Origin: Pseudochrobactrum asaccharolyticum
GTDB lineage: Bacteria > Pseudomonadota > Alphaproteobacteria > Rhizobiales > Rhizobiaceae
Reading direction: 5' to 3'
Assembly (NCBI RefSeq): GCF_003314995.1
Contig: NZ_QNRH01000002.1
Location: 124,001-188,000 of the forward strand
DNA length: 64,000 bases
A program made the position numbers and the translations under genes. The notes under the pieces were generated by a model, which did no database searches, was not told the DNA's origin, and saw only the letters and a list, made by a program, of their open reading frames with translations. Below, in pieces: positions 46,213-54,644 of this stretch (within the stretch, counting starts at the first letter, position 1; every line of letters begins with the position of its first letter).

Positions 46213-47790
46213 TTACTTGGTAATGCGTGTCAACCAATGACGCGGTTTATTGTCCGCACGAATGGTGACATCTTCCACCTTACCAGTCATAGCCCATGCC
46301 ATTGGCTGCTGATGGAGCGGCACCATGATCACTTCGGATTTGACGATACCCAGTGCTTCCGATTCCAGTGCCAGACGTTTATCACGATCCATTTCCAGTG
46401 CCGCTTTTTCTGTCAGCGCATCCAGCTCCGGATAAGACCAGCCGCCGTAATTCGCGACACCGGCTGCACCTTTACGGGTAGAGAGAACCTGCACAAGAAT
46501 AGAATAAGCATCCAGTGTCGGCTCGTTCGCCCAGCCGATCATAAACATATCGGATTTACCGCTGGAGCGTTTTGGTGCCTGCACAGCACGTGGTGCGATA
46601 TCCAGCTTCGGTTTCAGACCGACGCGGCTCAACATTGTAACGATGACCGAGCACACATCTTCTTCATTCACACTCTCATCATTCATGCAGAGATAGGTGA
46701 ATTCAGTTCCGACGGCGCCGGCTTCTTCCAGCAGTTTCTTGGACAGTTCCGGATCGTATTTTGTCGGAATATCCAGCTCTTTCGTATAGCCCGGAATTTC
46801 CGGCGCAACCACTGTACCCGCAGTATGGGTCATGCCGCGCATCACGCGTTTTGCCAGCAGATCACGGTCGATTGCATGATCAATCGCCTGACGCACACGA
46901 ATATCATTGAAGAAATTATCGCGTCCGTCGTTCAGCTTTTCCTTACGGTTGAAAACCAGATTGATGGTGCGCAGATCAGGGCGTTGTTCAACGCGAATAT
47001 TCGGCGTGCTTTCCAGACGCTTCACGTCCTGCAACGGTACACCATCCACCAGATCAATCTCACCGGAGAGCAATGCGGCCACGCGGGTTGCCGGTGAGGC
47101 AATCGGCGTAAACTCAATACGGTCGAGATTGTGCTTTGCATCATCCCACCAGCCGTCATGTTTCACCAAAATAGTTTTGCTGTCCGGCACACGGCTTTCG
47201 AGTTTGAACGGCCCCGTCCCATTGGTGTGGAAAGTGGTATAGCCCTCAACCTGACCGCCGACATCCGTTGGCATTTCAGAATTGTTCTTCACCAGCCAAT
47301 CAGCATCGAACATGAAAATATTGGTCATGTCATTGAGGAACAGCGGGCTCGGCGACGAGACCTCAATATCAACAGTATAATCATCAACAGCCGTTGCACC
47401 AACGAACAGCGGAATATTACCGCGCAGCGGTGAAGACGGATGGCTGACACGCTTCATGGAAGCCACAACGTCTGCCGAGGTAAAGTCGGAACCGTCCTGA
47501 AACTTGACGCCTTCGCGCAGTTTGAAGCGCCAGACTTTATTATCAATCAGCTCCCAGCTGGTAGCCAGTGCAGGCTCAACAACGAATTCAGGCGTGTAGC
47601 GTACCAGACCTTCGTAAATATGGTTCAGAAATGCCAGATTGGATGTGCTGCCATAGGAATATGGATCCAGCGAGAAAATATCCCGCGCGCCGCCCCAGCG
47701 CAGCGTTTCCGCATAAGATGCAGTGCTGATGCCAGCTGCACCTATTGCCGTAACCGTGCAGAATAAGAGTTTTTTGAGTAATGAAGTCAT
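46213..47790 (-). CDS. Periplasmic binding protein, SBP family 5 (second paralogue)
   Basis: 525 aa. The signal peptide is MTSLLKKLLFCTVTAIGAAG with cleavage near SYA. It shares extensive identity with the product of 44403 (RWGGARDIFSLDPYSYGSTS, TNGTGPFKLESRVPDSKT, PEIPGYTKELD), so the pair arose by tandem duplication. It has its own promoter region with operator-like site 3 and its own terminator. It probably gives the same DppBCDF permease a second ligand range. Confidence 0.92.
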   Translation of the reverse strand: MTSLLKKLLFCTVTAIGAAGISTASYAETLRWGGARDIFSLDPYSYGSTSNLAFLNHIYEGLVRYTPEFVVEPALATSWELIDNKVWRFKLREGVKFQDGSDFTSADVVASMKRVSHPSSPLRGNIPLFVGATAVDDYTVDIEVSSPSPLFLNDMTNIFMFDADWLVKNNSEMPTDVGGQVEGYTTFHTNGTGPFKLESRVPDSKTILVKHDGWWDDAKHNLDRIEFTPIASPATRVAALLSGEIDLVDGVPLQDVKRLESTPNIRVEQRPDLRTINLVFNRKEKLNDGRDNFFNDIRVRQAIDHAIDRDLLAKRVMRGMTHTAGTVVAPEIPGYTKELDIPTKYDPELSKKLLEEAGAVGTEFTYLCMNDESVNEEDVCSVIVTMLSRVGLKPKLDIAPRAVQAPKRSSGKSDMFMIGWANEPTLDAYSILVQVLSTRKGAAGVANYGGWSYPELDALTEKAALEMDRDKRLALESEALGIVKSEVIMVPLHQQPMAWAMTGKVEDVTIRADNKPRHWLTRITK

Positions 47791-47880
47791 GGTCGTCCCT
47801 CTCGCCGACTATGCAGCCGCCCTCCATCCTTGGAGCGGCAAAGTAAATTGCATATCAGAACGATGTTTTATGTAGCCATA

Positions 47881-47903
47881 ATTGTCAACATATTTGTCAT
47901 CAA
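47881..47903 (-). promoter_or_regulatory. Operator-like site, copy 3 of three (binding-protein paralogue 2)
   Basis: TTGTC at 47882 and TTGTC at 47894 are 12 bp apart in an AT-rich context, between the binding-protein start (47790) and the gntR stop. It matches the sites at 36033 and 46059. Confidence 0.6.
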
Positions 47904-47918
47904 ATATTTTAAAGGGCA

Positions 47919-47954
47919 CAAAAAACTCCGGTAAACCACAGGGCTTCCGGAGTT
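47919..47954 (-). terminator. Rho-independent terminator of the GntR gene
   Basis: An 8-bp stem (AACTCCGG / CCGGAGTT) is followed on the minus strand by a run of T, 24 nt after the gntR stop. It isolates the regulator from the binding-protein gene. Confidence 0.88.
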
Positions 47955-47977
47955 AAAACTTTAATCCTAAATGATAA

Positions 47978-48664
47978 TCAGAGCAGCGCAGCACGCAGAT
48001 TATAGGACTGGTCTTTATCGTCCTCCAGTTCCAGCTCGCACTCCACACGGTCGAGATGCTCAATCACTGCTTTGATCGCCACTTCCGTATCACCACGGGC
48101 AATATGTTCGACAATCGCCTGATGCTCGTCCGGCCCGCAATTATGCAAATGGCGCGAACGGTAAACGGCAGTAATCAGTGATGTACGTGAAATCAGGTCT
48201 TTGACAATACCGTAAAGGAAGGAGGAACCGGCAAGCTCTGCCAGCAACAAATGGAAACCACCGGACAGGCGGATAATATCTGTACGATTGCCCTGACGGT
48301 CGGCTGTACGCTCTTCTTCCACATGGGCATTGAGCCGCGCAACATGCTCTTTATTGATACGCTCGCACAGACGCTCAACCACACGATGTTCAATCGCACG
48401 ACGGGCATAGAATACATCCCGCGCTTCTTCCACTGAAGGTTCAGAGACAAATGCGCCGCGATTGGCCTGAATTGTCACCAGCCCTTCGCGCTCCAGTGTC
48501 GCCAGCGCCTGACGGATACGCGCGCGGCTGACATCAAAAATTTCAGCCAGTTCTTCTTCCTTGAGGCGGGTGCCGGGCTTCAGTTTCCGCTCGGCAATAG
48601 AGAGCCATATCCTGTCAAATATCTGATTTGCCGGCGTAGCCTGCGCATTTTCTGCTTTGGACAT
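47978..48664 (-). CDS. GntR-family regulator, FadR/FCD subfamily
   Basis: 228 aa from ATG 48664, with GGAG at 5 nt. The frame extends to 48691 without better support. The winged HTH spans residues about 12-75 (LKEEELAEIFDVSRARIRQA, LEREGLVTIQANRGAFVS). The FCD domain keeps the metal-binding Asp/His set: IIRLSGGFHLLLAEL, PDEHQAIVEHIARGD and the late EHLDRVE. FCD regulators are usually released from DNA by a carboxylate or amide catabolite. The operator-like motif upstream of three neighbouring transcription units fits this subfamily. A TGTCGACA palindrome lies at 48741 upstream of its own gene and suggests autoregulation. Confidence 0.9.
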   Translation of the reverse strand: MSKAENAQATPANQIFDRIWLSIAERKLKPGTRLKEEELAEIFDVSRARIRQALATLEREGLVTIQANRGAFVSEPSVEEARDVFYARRAIEHRVVERLCERINKEHVARLNAHVEEERTADRQGNRTDIIRLSGGFHLLLAELAGSSFLYGIVKDLISRTSLITAVYRSRHLHNCGPDEHQAIVEHIARGDTEVAIKAVIEHLDRVECELELEDDKDQSYNLRAALL

Positions 48665-48804
48665 GGAAGCTCCGTTAATCTCAACTCTCAATTATACATC
48701 AGGACATTTTCACATGCCTGTTTAAATATTTCCCGGGAAATGTCGACATGATTGTTCTGTATTTCAAGTCTGAATGTCTGTTTGTGCGTTGTAAAGATCA
48801 AATA

Positions 48805-48842
48805 GTCAAAATAAAAGCCCGTGATCAAAGATCACGGGCTTT
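48805..48842 (-). terminator. Rho-independent terminator of the polyamine-type ABC/dehydrogenase operon
   Basis: A 12-bp stem (AAGCCCGTGATC / GATCACGGGCTT) with an AAA loop is followed on the minus strand by TTATTTTGAC. It lies about 140 nt after the binding-protein stop, beyond the repeat element. Confidence 0.88.
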
Positions 48843-48858
48843 CGCGACATTTCTGCCA

Positions 48859-48963
48859 TTAGAGCGCCGTGTGCCATACTTGGCACACAAAGGTCGCTCT
48901 AACACTTAATATGAGAGCATAATTTCACCTTAAACTGATCCAAGTTTAAGGAATTATGCTCTA
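48859..48963. repeat. Nested palindromic repeat, copy 2 (two hairpins)
   Basis: The first hairpin is the same as at 26965 except for one loop base (AGAGCG/CGCTCT outer arms, GTGTGCCA/TGGCACAC inner arms). The second hairpin, 48914-48962, has outer arms AGAGCATAATT/AATTATGCTCT and inner arms CCTTAAACT/AGTTTAAGG. It is located between the binding-protein stop and the operon terminator. Confidence 0.88.
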
Positions 48964-48980
48964 ATAGCGGTAAGAGCGGC

Positions 48981-50039
48981 TTAACGCTCGATTGTGCGGT
49001 TCCAGCGGCTGTTCCATGCCTGACGGTTTTTGTTGACCGCATCCCAGTCCAGAACTTTTGCAGTTTCCATATAACCACGGAACGCTGTCAGCTTGGCATT
49101 GGCGTCTTCATTGCCCGCTTTCGCATTGATGTTAGACGGAATAATATTGCCATGATCCAGCGCGAGGCTCTGTGCATCGGCAGACAACAGATAATGTGCC
49201 AGCTTCTGGCTTAGCTCCGGTTCGCTGTTGTTAGCGATCACACACTGGGTCACAGCCAGCACAACAGAACCTTCTTTAGGCTGAGCATATTCCACCGGAA
49301 TACCCTTGTCCTTCAGATTGTTCACTGCGGTTGGTGTCAGCGGGAAGATTGCAGCTTCACCGGTCTGCACCATTTCAGAAATCTTGGCGGAGCTTGGGAT
49401 GAACTCGATCACATTCTTACCGATTGTGTCAGAGAATTTCTCAAAGCCCGGCTCGACATTGTTTTCATCGCCGCCCTGAATGCGGTTGAACATCAGGAAA
49501 GCATGCAGACCGAAGCTGGAAGCCGAAGCGGACTGGAAGACAACCGCATTGGCGAATTTAGGATCAGCCATATCCATCCATGAGGTTGGTGCTGCCCAGC
49601 CTTTTTCATCAAACAGCTTCTTGTTATAGGCAAGACCGGTCATGCCCATATCAACGCCGATTGCCATATCATCTTTCATACGGGCTGCCGGCTGAATTTC
49701 TTTCAGCACAGCATCGTCAGAAATCGGCTGGCACAGGCCGCCGCCGATAGCGCGGACCATTACACCGTCATCCAGCAACATAACATGCATCTGCGGGTTG
49801 TCTTTAGCAGCGGTGGCTTTGGCCAGAATGTCGGCCGAAGTTCCCGGAACGATCACCACTTTAACATTATTGGCTTTTTCAAAAGGCGGCAGAACATGCT
49901 CGGTATAGGCGCGCTCGAAATTACCGCCATTCATGCCGATATACAGCGTTTTTGTTTCTGCCTGCGCAGCACCGGATGTAACAGCCACAGCACCAAGTGC
50001 CAGAGCGGAAACCATAGTCAGTCGAAAATTCATTTTCAT
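48981..50039 (-). CDS. Periplasmic binding protein, polyamine/opine type (PotD/SBP_bac_8 family)
   Basis: 352 aa. GGGAG stands 5-6 nt before ATG 50039. The signal peptide is MKMNFRLTMVSALALGAVA with cleavage near AQA. The mature sequence has the spermidine/putrescine-type fold: LYIGMNGGNFERAYTEHVLP, VPGTSADILAKATAAKDNPQ, GMTGLAYNKKLFDEKGW, SAKISEMVQTGEAAIFPLTP. It is last gene of the ABC/dehydrogenase operon and serves the PotABC-type proteins encoded at 52962-55694. The ligand is more likely an amino acid derivative or opine than a polyamine, given the dehydrogenase between them. Confidence 0.9.
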   Translation of the reverse strand: MKMNFRLTMVSALALGAVAVTSGAAQAETKTLYIGMNGGNFERAYTEHVLPPFEKANNVKVVIVPGTSADILAKATAAKDNPQMHVMLLDDGVMVRAIGGGLCQPISDDAVLKEIQPAARMKDDMAIGVDMGMTGLAYNKKLFDEKGWAAPTSWMDMADPKFANAVVFQSASASSFGLHAFLMFNRIQGGDENNVEPGFEKFSDTIGKNVIEFIPSSAKISEMVQTGEAAIFPLTPTAVNNLKDKGIPVEYAQPKEGSVVLAVTQCVIANNSEPELSQKLAHYLLSADAQSLALDHGNIIPSNINAKAGNEDANAKLTAFRGYMETAKVLDWDAVNKNRQAWNSRWNRTIER

Positions 50040-50081
50040 GCTACTCCCATTATGAAGACAAAGAACTGAATTTCAGGCAAA

Positions 50082-51209
50082 TCAAGGCGCCTGAAAATCA
50101 TGGAAACGGTCGATGCTGAAAGCCTCAACCGGAATTGAACTGCGGCCTTGGGTGATCAGATCGCACAGCACTGAACCCACCGCCGGTGCGGTCTGGAAAC
50201 CGGCACCGCAAAAACCGAAAGCGTGAAACAAGCCGTTCACTTTAGAGCTGGCGCTGATCACCGGATTGCCGTCCGGCATCTCTGCCTCCGTGCCGGACCA
50301 GAAGCGGATAACATGCGCGTGCTGCAAATGCGGAAACAGTGCAATCGCCCGCTGCATCACCGATGAAGCTGCGGTCACAGAAGGCCGTGAATAATCCGGA
50401 TTATCCAGCACGACACCGCGCCCGCCGCCCATAACATAATTACCGCGTGTTACCTGACGACCATAAAAACTGCCGCCCTCTTCGCCCATACTCATCGGCA
50501 GAAGATATGGCAGCGGCTCGGTCACCACCATTGACGGGTAGATTTTCTTGAGCGGAACGCTCTCGCCAAATTGCGTGGCAAACTGATCTGACCAGGCACC
50601 CGCCGTATTGACCAGCTGGCGGCAACGGATTTCCGTATCCTCACCCGCAAACAAAGCGAAACCATTACCAGTGGCAACCGCTTCATGCACCGGCATATGT
50701 TCCAGCACGGTTGCTCCCGCCACTTTGGCTGTACGGGCAAAAGCCGGAGATACCAGACGCGGATTGGCATGGCCATCATCATGACAGAGCGATGCCCCTG
50801 CGACATCGCCGGTCAGCCATGGAAAACGTGTTTTGACAGCTTTACCGCTGATCAGCTCGAGCTCAAGCCCATGCGGACGCACACGGGCGGCATAGGCTTC
50901 GAGTTTGGCAAAATCTTCTTCACTGCGTGCCAGTTTCAGATGCCCACTGCGCTGATATTCACCATCAATGCCGATCAGTTCCGGCAAACGCTCCCAGATT
51001 TCATGGGACAGTTCAGCCAGTGGTAATTGTTCAACACCGCGCCCCTGACGGCGCACACCGCCATAATTGACACCGCTGGCCTGCGCACCACAAAAACCTT
51101 TATCCAGCAGGATAACTGACAAACCGGCCTTGCGCATCGCCAAGGCCGCAGAACTGCCTACCAGACCACCGCCGATAATCGCTACATCTGCATCCAAATG
51201 TCTGGTCAT
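50082..51209 (-). CDS. FAD-dependent amine/amino acid dehydrogenase beta subunit (OoxB/LhpB/HcnC-like)
   Basis: 375 aa DAO-family flavoprotein. The Rossmann motif is ADVAIIGGGLVGSSAALAMR at the N-terminus. GVNYGGVRRQGRGVEQLPLA and the C-terminal FCGAGFQTAPAVGSVLCDLI contact the flavin. It overlaps the alpha-subunit gene by 4 nt. In opine oxidases, hydrogen cyanide synthase and D-hydroxyproline dehydrogenase this subunit oxidises the C-N bond, and electrons pass to the alpha and [2Fe-2S] subunits encoded just upstream. The exact substrate is unknown. Confidence 0.88.
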   Translation of the reverse strand: MTRHLDADVAIIGGGLVGSSAALAMRKAGLSVILLDKGFCGAQASGVNYGGVRRQGRGVEQLPLAELSHEIWERLPELIGIDGEYQRSGHLKLARSEEDFAKLEAYAARVRPHGLELELISGKAVKTRFPWLTGDVAGASLCHDDGHANPRLVSPAFARTAKVAGATVLEHMPVHEAVATGNGFALFAGEDTEIRCRQLVNTAGAWSDQFATQFGESVPLKKIYPSMVVTEPLPYLLPMSMGEEGGSFYGRQVTRGNYVMGGGRGVVLDNPDYSRPSVTAASSVMQRAIALFPHLQHAHVIRFWSGTEAEMPDGNPVISASSKVNGLFHAFGFCGAGFQTAPAVGSVLCDLITQGRSSIPVEAFSIDRFHDFQAP

Positions 51210-52630
51210 GACACCACCTTGCCTGCTGGCTCATCAGCCTGCTGCATTGCGCCAAAGCCAAGCGGCACCGGCTTCACCGGCGCTTGTGCGCGCAGCCGAC
51301 CGAGCTCAAGCGCATCAATATGCAATTGCGATGACAGAAGTTCTGTTGCTGCAGCAGTACACATCCGCCCCTGACAACGCCCCATACCGACACGGCTCAG
51401 CGCTTTCAGACGATTGATTTCGCGGATACTGCCGCCACTGATCGCATTGAGTGCCTCACCAACTGTGACCTCCTCGCAGCGGCACAGAGTGACATCAGGG
51501 CTGACAGTTTCAAACCAATCTCGCGGAAACGGAAAGGCTTTCTCCAGCAGATCACGCTCAAGGATAATCTTCTGGTGGGCTTTTTGCAGTGCCGTAATCC
51601 GCTTGCTATCTGTCGCCAGACCGCGCTTTTGCAGCAATGCCATTGCAGCCAGCTCACCGGAGATTTCCGCTGCATCAGCACCGGCAATACCACTGCCGTC
51701 ACCGGCAAGATAAATGCCCTGTTCGCTGCTCTGCCCCTGCGCATCGCGCACCGGCAGCCATGCTCTGTCGTGGCTATTGAATTCAAAGGCGCAACCGGCG
51801 AGATCCGCCAATTGTGTTTCCGGACGCAATGCAAATCCATAGGCCAGTGCATCACAGGTCAGCGTTTTGACACCAGTCTTGCCCTGAATATGGTAGCGGA
51901 TGCCCTCAACGTGATCTTTCCCGACAATATTATCAGGGCGCACATTATAGACGGTTTTCACACCGGCAAGGCGCAGCTGCATGGCATAGAACATACCCAA
52001 TGCCACTATGCGTGGTGCATGCAATGCCAGCTGCGCCAGATGCAGTTTGGCTTTAAAGGGAGCCGTATCCAGTACCGCCACAACCTTGGCACCGGCTTTC
52101 ATATATTGCCATGCCACCAGATAAAGCAGCGGCCCTGAGCCCATAAAAACCAGCTTGTTACCGATGGTCACGCCTTGTGCTTTCAAGGCTGTCTGTGATG
52201 CACCAAGTGTATAAACACCGGGTATTGTCCAGCCTGCAAAGGGCAGAACGCGATCGGTTGCGCCGCTCGCAACAATCAGCTCCGAGCATTCGATGCGGCG
52301 GTAGTTACCATTCGACATAACATCGAGAAACCGCGTGTCACCGCTTGGTGAAATATTCCACACCAGACTTTCCGGATGATAATCAATCGCCGGTCGCAGC
52401 GCTTCAAAGGTCTCATGCAGCGCTTTGGCTTTTGACGCTTCCGAACCATAGCGCTTGGCATAGGAGCGGCCGTCATCAATCAGTGGCTGGCGATAAATCT
52501 GCCCGCCAGCCCGCAAACCTTCATCCAGCACGAGCGGACGCAAACCGGCCTTCACCAGCACATCCGCTGCACGGATACCCGCAGGCCCCGCCCCGATAAT
52601 CACCGGCTGTAAATCGGCTTTGGCCATCAT
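51206..52630 (-). CDS. FAD/NAD-dependent dehydrogenase alpha subunit with BFD-type [2Fe-2S] domain (OoxA/HcnB-like)
   Basis: 474 aa from ATG 52630, whose first base is the last base of the preceding stop (TGATG). An upstream in-frame start at 52735 would lie inside the ferredoxin gene. The N-terminal FAD site is VIIGAGPAGIRAADVLVKAG, the second dinucleotide fold is LVFMGSGPLLYLVAWQYM, and GIYLAGDGSGIAGADAAEIS closes the FAD domain. Near residue 385 a BFD-like domain has Cys at CRCEEVT and GRCQGRMC. It is the electron-transfer subunit between the FAD beta subunit and the small ferredoxin. Confidence 0.9.
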   Translation of the reverse strand: MMAKADLQPVIIGAGPAGIRAADVLVKAGLRPLVLDEGLRAGGQIYRQPLIDDGRSYAKRYGSEASKAKALHETFEALRPAIDYHPESLVWNISPSGDTRFLDVMSNGNYRRIECSELIVASGATDRVLPFAGWTIPGVYTLGASQTALKAQGVTIGNKLVFMGSGPLLYLVAWQYMKAGAKVVAVLDTAPFKAKLHLAQLALHAPRIVALGMFYAMQLRLAGVKTVYNVRPDNIVGKDHVEGIRYHIQGKTGVKTLTCDALAYGFALRPETQLADLAGCAFEFNSHDRAWLPVRDAQGQSSEQGIYLAGDGSGIAGADAAEISGELAAMALLQKRGLATDSKRITALQKAHQKIILERDLLEKAFPFPRDWFETVSPDVTLCRCEEVTVGEALNAISGGSIREINRLKALSRVGMGRCQGRMCTAAATELLSSQLHIDALELGRLRAQAPVKPVPLGFGAMQQADEPAGKVVS

Positions 52631-52956
52631 CACACTCCGGCTTCTGCAAGCGTGGTTGTTACAAAGCGCATACCTTCCTGCAACGGCGTGGTGCAGGCAC
52701 GGATACGCTGCCCCTCTTCTGTCATGACATAGCAATCCTGACAGGCACCGATCAGGCAGAAACCGGCACGGGTCTCACCGGTAAATTCCGTATGACGAAC
52801 ATGAGAACTCACCGCCATAATAGCAGTCAGCACCGTATCGCCGTGACGGCCGGTCTGAGCAACGCCGTTCAGTGAAAAGCCAACCGGCTTTTCGTCCTGA
52901 CGGTAGCGGCGGTGAAACTGGCCGCCGCTGGAAGCGTTTAAAATCTGCGCGCTCAC
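52630..52956 (-). CDS. Small [2Fe-2S] ferredoxin-like gamma subunit (HcnA/LhpE-like)
   Basis: 108 aa. Cys ligands are C-x4-G-A-C-x2-C in GFCLIGACQDCYVM and a fourth Cys in RACTTPLQEG. The N-terminal part (EKPVGFSLNGVAQTGRHGDT) has the strand pattern of HcnA-type subunits. It completes the three-subunit dehydrogenase with the two downstream genes. Its start is 6 nt after the PotC-type gene stop. Confidence 0.9.
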   Translation of the reverse strand: MSAQILNASSGGQFHRRYRQDEKPVGFSLNGVAQTGRHGDTVLTAIMAVSSHVRHTEFTGETRAGFCLIGACQDCYVMTEEGQRIRACTTPLQEGMRFVTTTLAEAGV

Positions 52957-52961
52957 TCCGG

Positions 52962-53756
52962 TCAGCCTTTTCCGACCAGAATACGATCCAGACCAAACAG
53001 GCGATCAAGAATGATCATCGCAACTGTCGCCACAAGGATCATCAGTGCGGAGACCGCAGCCATCATCGGGTCAATCGATTCACTGGCATACATATACATG
53101 CGTACCGGTAGCGTGACTGTTGAAGGCGATGTCACGAAGATCGACATGGTCAGCTCGTCAAAGCTGTTGATGAAAGCCAGCAACCAGCCACCGCTCACAC
53201 CCGGCAATAACAATGGCAGGGTGATACGCTTGAACACAGTCCATTCACCGGCACCCAGTGTGCGGGCAGCATTTTCCGCATTGCGATCCATGCTGCTTAA
53301 TGAGGCCAGCACCAGACGCAGTGCATAAGGCGTGATGATAATCGCATGCGTTGCCACCAGCCAGAAGAATGAACCGCTCATGCCCATCAGCGAGAACAGA
53401 CGCAAGAAAGCAACGCCGAGCACCAGATGCGGAATGATCAGCGGCGACAGAAACAATGCATTCAGTGCATCGCGCCCAGCGAAATCATAACGGGTAATTG
53501 CCAGCGCCGATGGCACGGCCAGAAGCGTCGAAATCGTCGCTGCAAGGAAGGCCAGTTTCAGACTGTTCCCGAAGGAAGTCATGAAATCATTATGCTGGAA
53601 AACCGCTTCAAACCAACGCAGTGACAGACCGTTCCACGGCATTGTCAGTGTGTTTTCCGGTGTGAAAGCAACGAGACAGACCACCACCATCGGCGCCAGC
53701 ATGAAGATGACAACGAGGCTGTGAAAAATCAGAGCAACAGGACCATTTTTCTGCAT
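52962..53756 (-). CDS. Polyamine/opine-type ABC permease (PotC type)
   Basis: 264 aa from ATG 53756. A longer frame to 53792 overlaps the preceding gene. Six membrane segments and the PotC-like landmarks NTLTMPWNGLSLRWFEAVF and EAA-loop ENAARTLGAGEWTVFKRITL are present, with INSFDELTMSIFVTSP near the C-terminus. The start lies 4 nt after the PotB-type stop. Confidence 0.92.
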   Translation of the reverse strand: MQKNGPVALIFHSLVVIFMLAPMVVVCLVAFTPENTLTMPWNGLSLRWFEAVFQHNDFMTSFGNSLKLAFLAATISTLLAVPSALAITRYDFAGRDALNALFLSPLIIPHLVLGVAFLRLFSLMGMSGSFFWLVATHAIIITPYALRLVLASLSSMDRNAENAARTLGAGEWTVFKRITLPLLLPGVSGGWLLAFINSFDELTMSIFVTSPSTVTLPVRMYMYASESIDPMMAAVSALMILVATVAMIILDRLFGLDRILVGKG

Positions 53757-53760
53757 GATA

Positions 53761-54642
53761 TTAACCCAGCTTCCGTTTGGCCTGTCCCTCAATCATGCGG
53801 TTATAGGCAATCATGATGACAAGGTTAGCGACCAGAACAATGATGGCGATGGCAGCACCGAGCGGCCAGTTCAGCTCAATCATGAACTCGTCATAGACAA
53901 CGGTTGCAGCCATTTTCAAACGACGACCACCAAGCAGACCCGGGATCGCAAAAGAACTGGCCGACAAGGCGAAGACAATCAGGCTGCCGGAGAGAATACC
54001 GAGCATGGCCTGCGGAAACACGATACGACGCAGCGCTGTAAAGCGGGACGCACCAAGGGTCAGTGCCGCGGCCTCAACCGTCGGATCAAGCTTCTGCAGC
54101 ACTGTCCAGACCGGAATAACCATGAACGGCAGCATAATATGCACCAGACCGACGACAATCGCGGTTTCAGTATAGAGCAGCTGCACCGGCTCCAGCCCGA
54201 CCATCGTCAGAGCGCCGTTAACGAAGCCGTTGCGGCCAAGGATCATGCTCCAGCCGAAGGTACGCACAACAACGGAAACCAGCAGCGGCCCAATAATCAC
54301 CAGCAGGAAGATCGAGCGCCACGGCGCACGCATATTCGAGAGGATATAGGCTTCCGGCACACCGATCACCACAGCAATCACCGTGGTCAGCAAGGCCAGA
54401 CGCAAAGTGCGCCAGAAAATCGACAGGTAATAATCATCCTGCAGAACCTGCATATAATTATGCAGCGTGAAGGTGTTTTCGATACCTGTGTCGTAATTAT
54501 AGCTGTTGAACGACAGGATAACTGTCAGTGCCAGCGGCAGCAGCACCAGCCCGATGAAAAGCAGTGTCGCAGGCCCAGCCAGAAACAGCGGTGCGCGGCT
54601 GCGCTTTTCCTTGATTTTTGTGTCAGCAGTCGTTGCGCTCAT
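53761..54642 (-). CDS. Polyamine/opine-type ABC permease (PotB type)
   Basis: 293 aa from ATG 54642, 2 nt after the ATPase stop. A charged N-terminus (MSATTADTKIKEKRSRAPL) is followed by six membrane segments. The PotB-type EAA loop is EAAALTLGASRFTALRRIVF, and MRAPWRSIFLLVIIGPLLVS and LGRNGFVNGALTMVGL are also typical. It forms the membrane channel with the PotC-type protein. Confidence 0.92.
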   Translation of the reverse strand: MSATTADTKIKEKRSRAPLFLAGPATLLFIGLVLLPLALTVILSFNSYNYDTGIENTFTLHNYMQVLQDDYYLSIFWRTLRLALLTTVIAVVIGVPEAYILSNMRAPWRSIFLLVIIGPLLVSVVVRTFGWSMILGRNGFVNGALTMVGLEPVQLLYTETAIVVGLVHIMLPFMVIPVWTVLQKLDPTVEAAALTLGASRFTALRRIVFPQAMLGILSGSLIVFALSASSFAIPGLLGGRRLKMAATVVYDEFMIELNWPLGAAIAIIVLVANLVIMIAYNRMIEGQAKRKLG

Positions 54643-54644
54643 GG

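Noticed and set aside
46117-47097. Open frame of 326 codons on the plus strand
   Set aside because: It is antisense to the second family-5 binding protein. The product is rich in His, Ile, Phe and Gln, typical of reverse-strand frames here.
51206-52735. 509-aa version of the dehydrogenase alpha subunit
   Set aside because: The extra 35 residues overlap the ferredoxin gene in another frame. ATG 52630 overlaps the upstream stop and begins just before the FAD motif.
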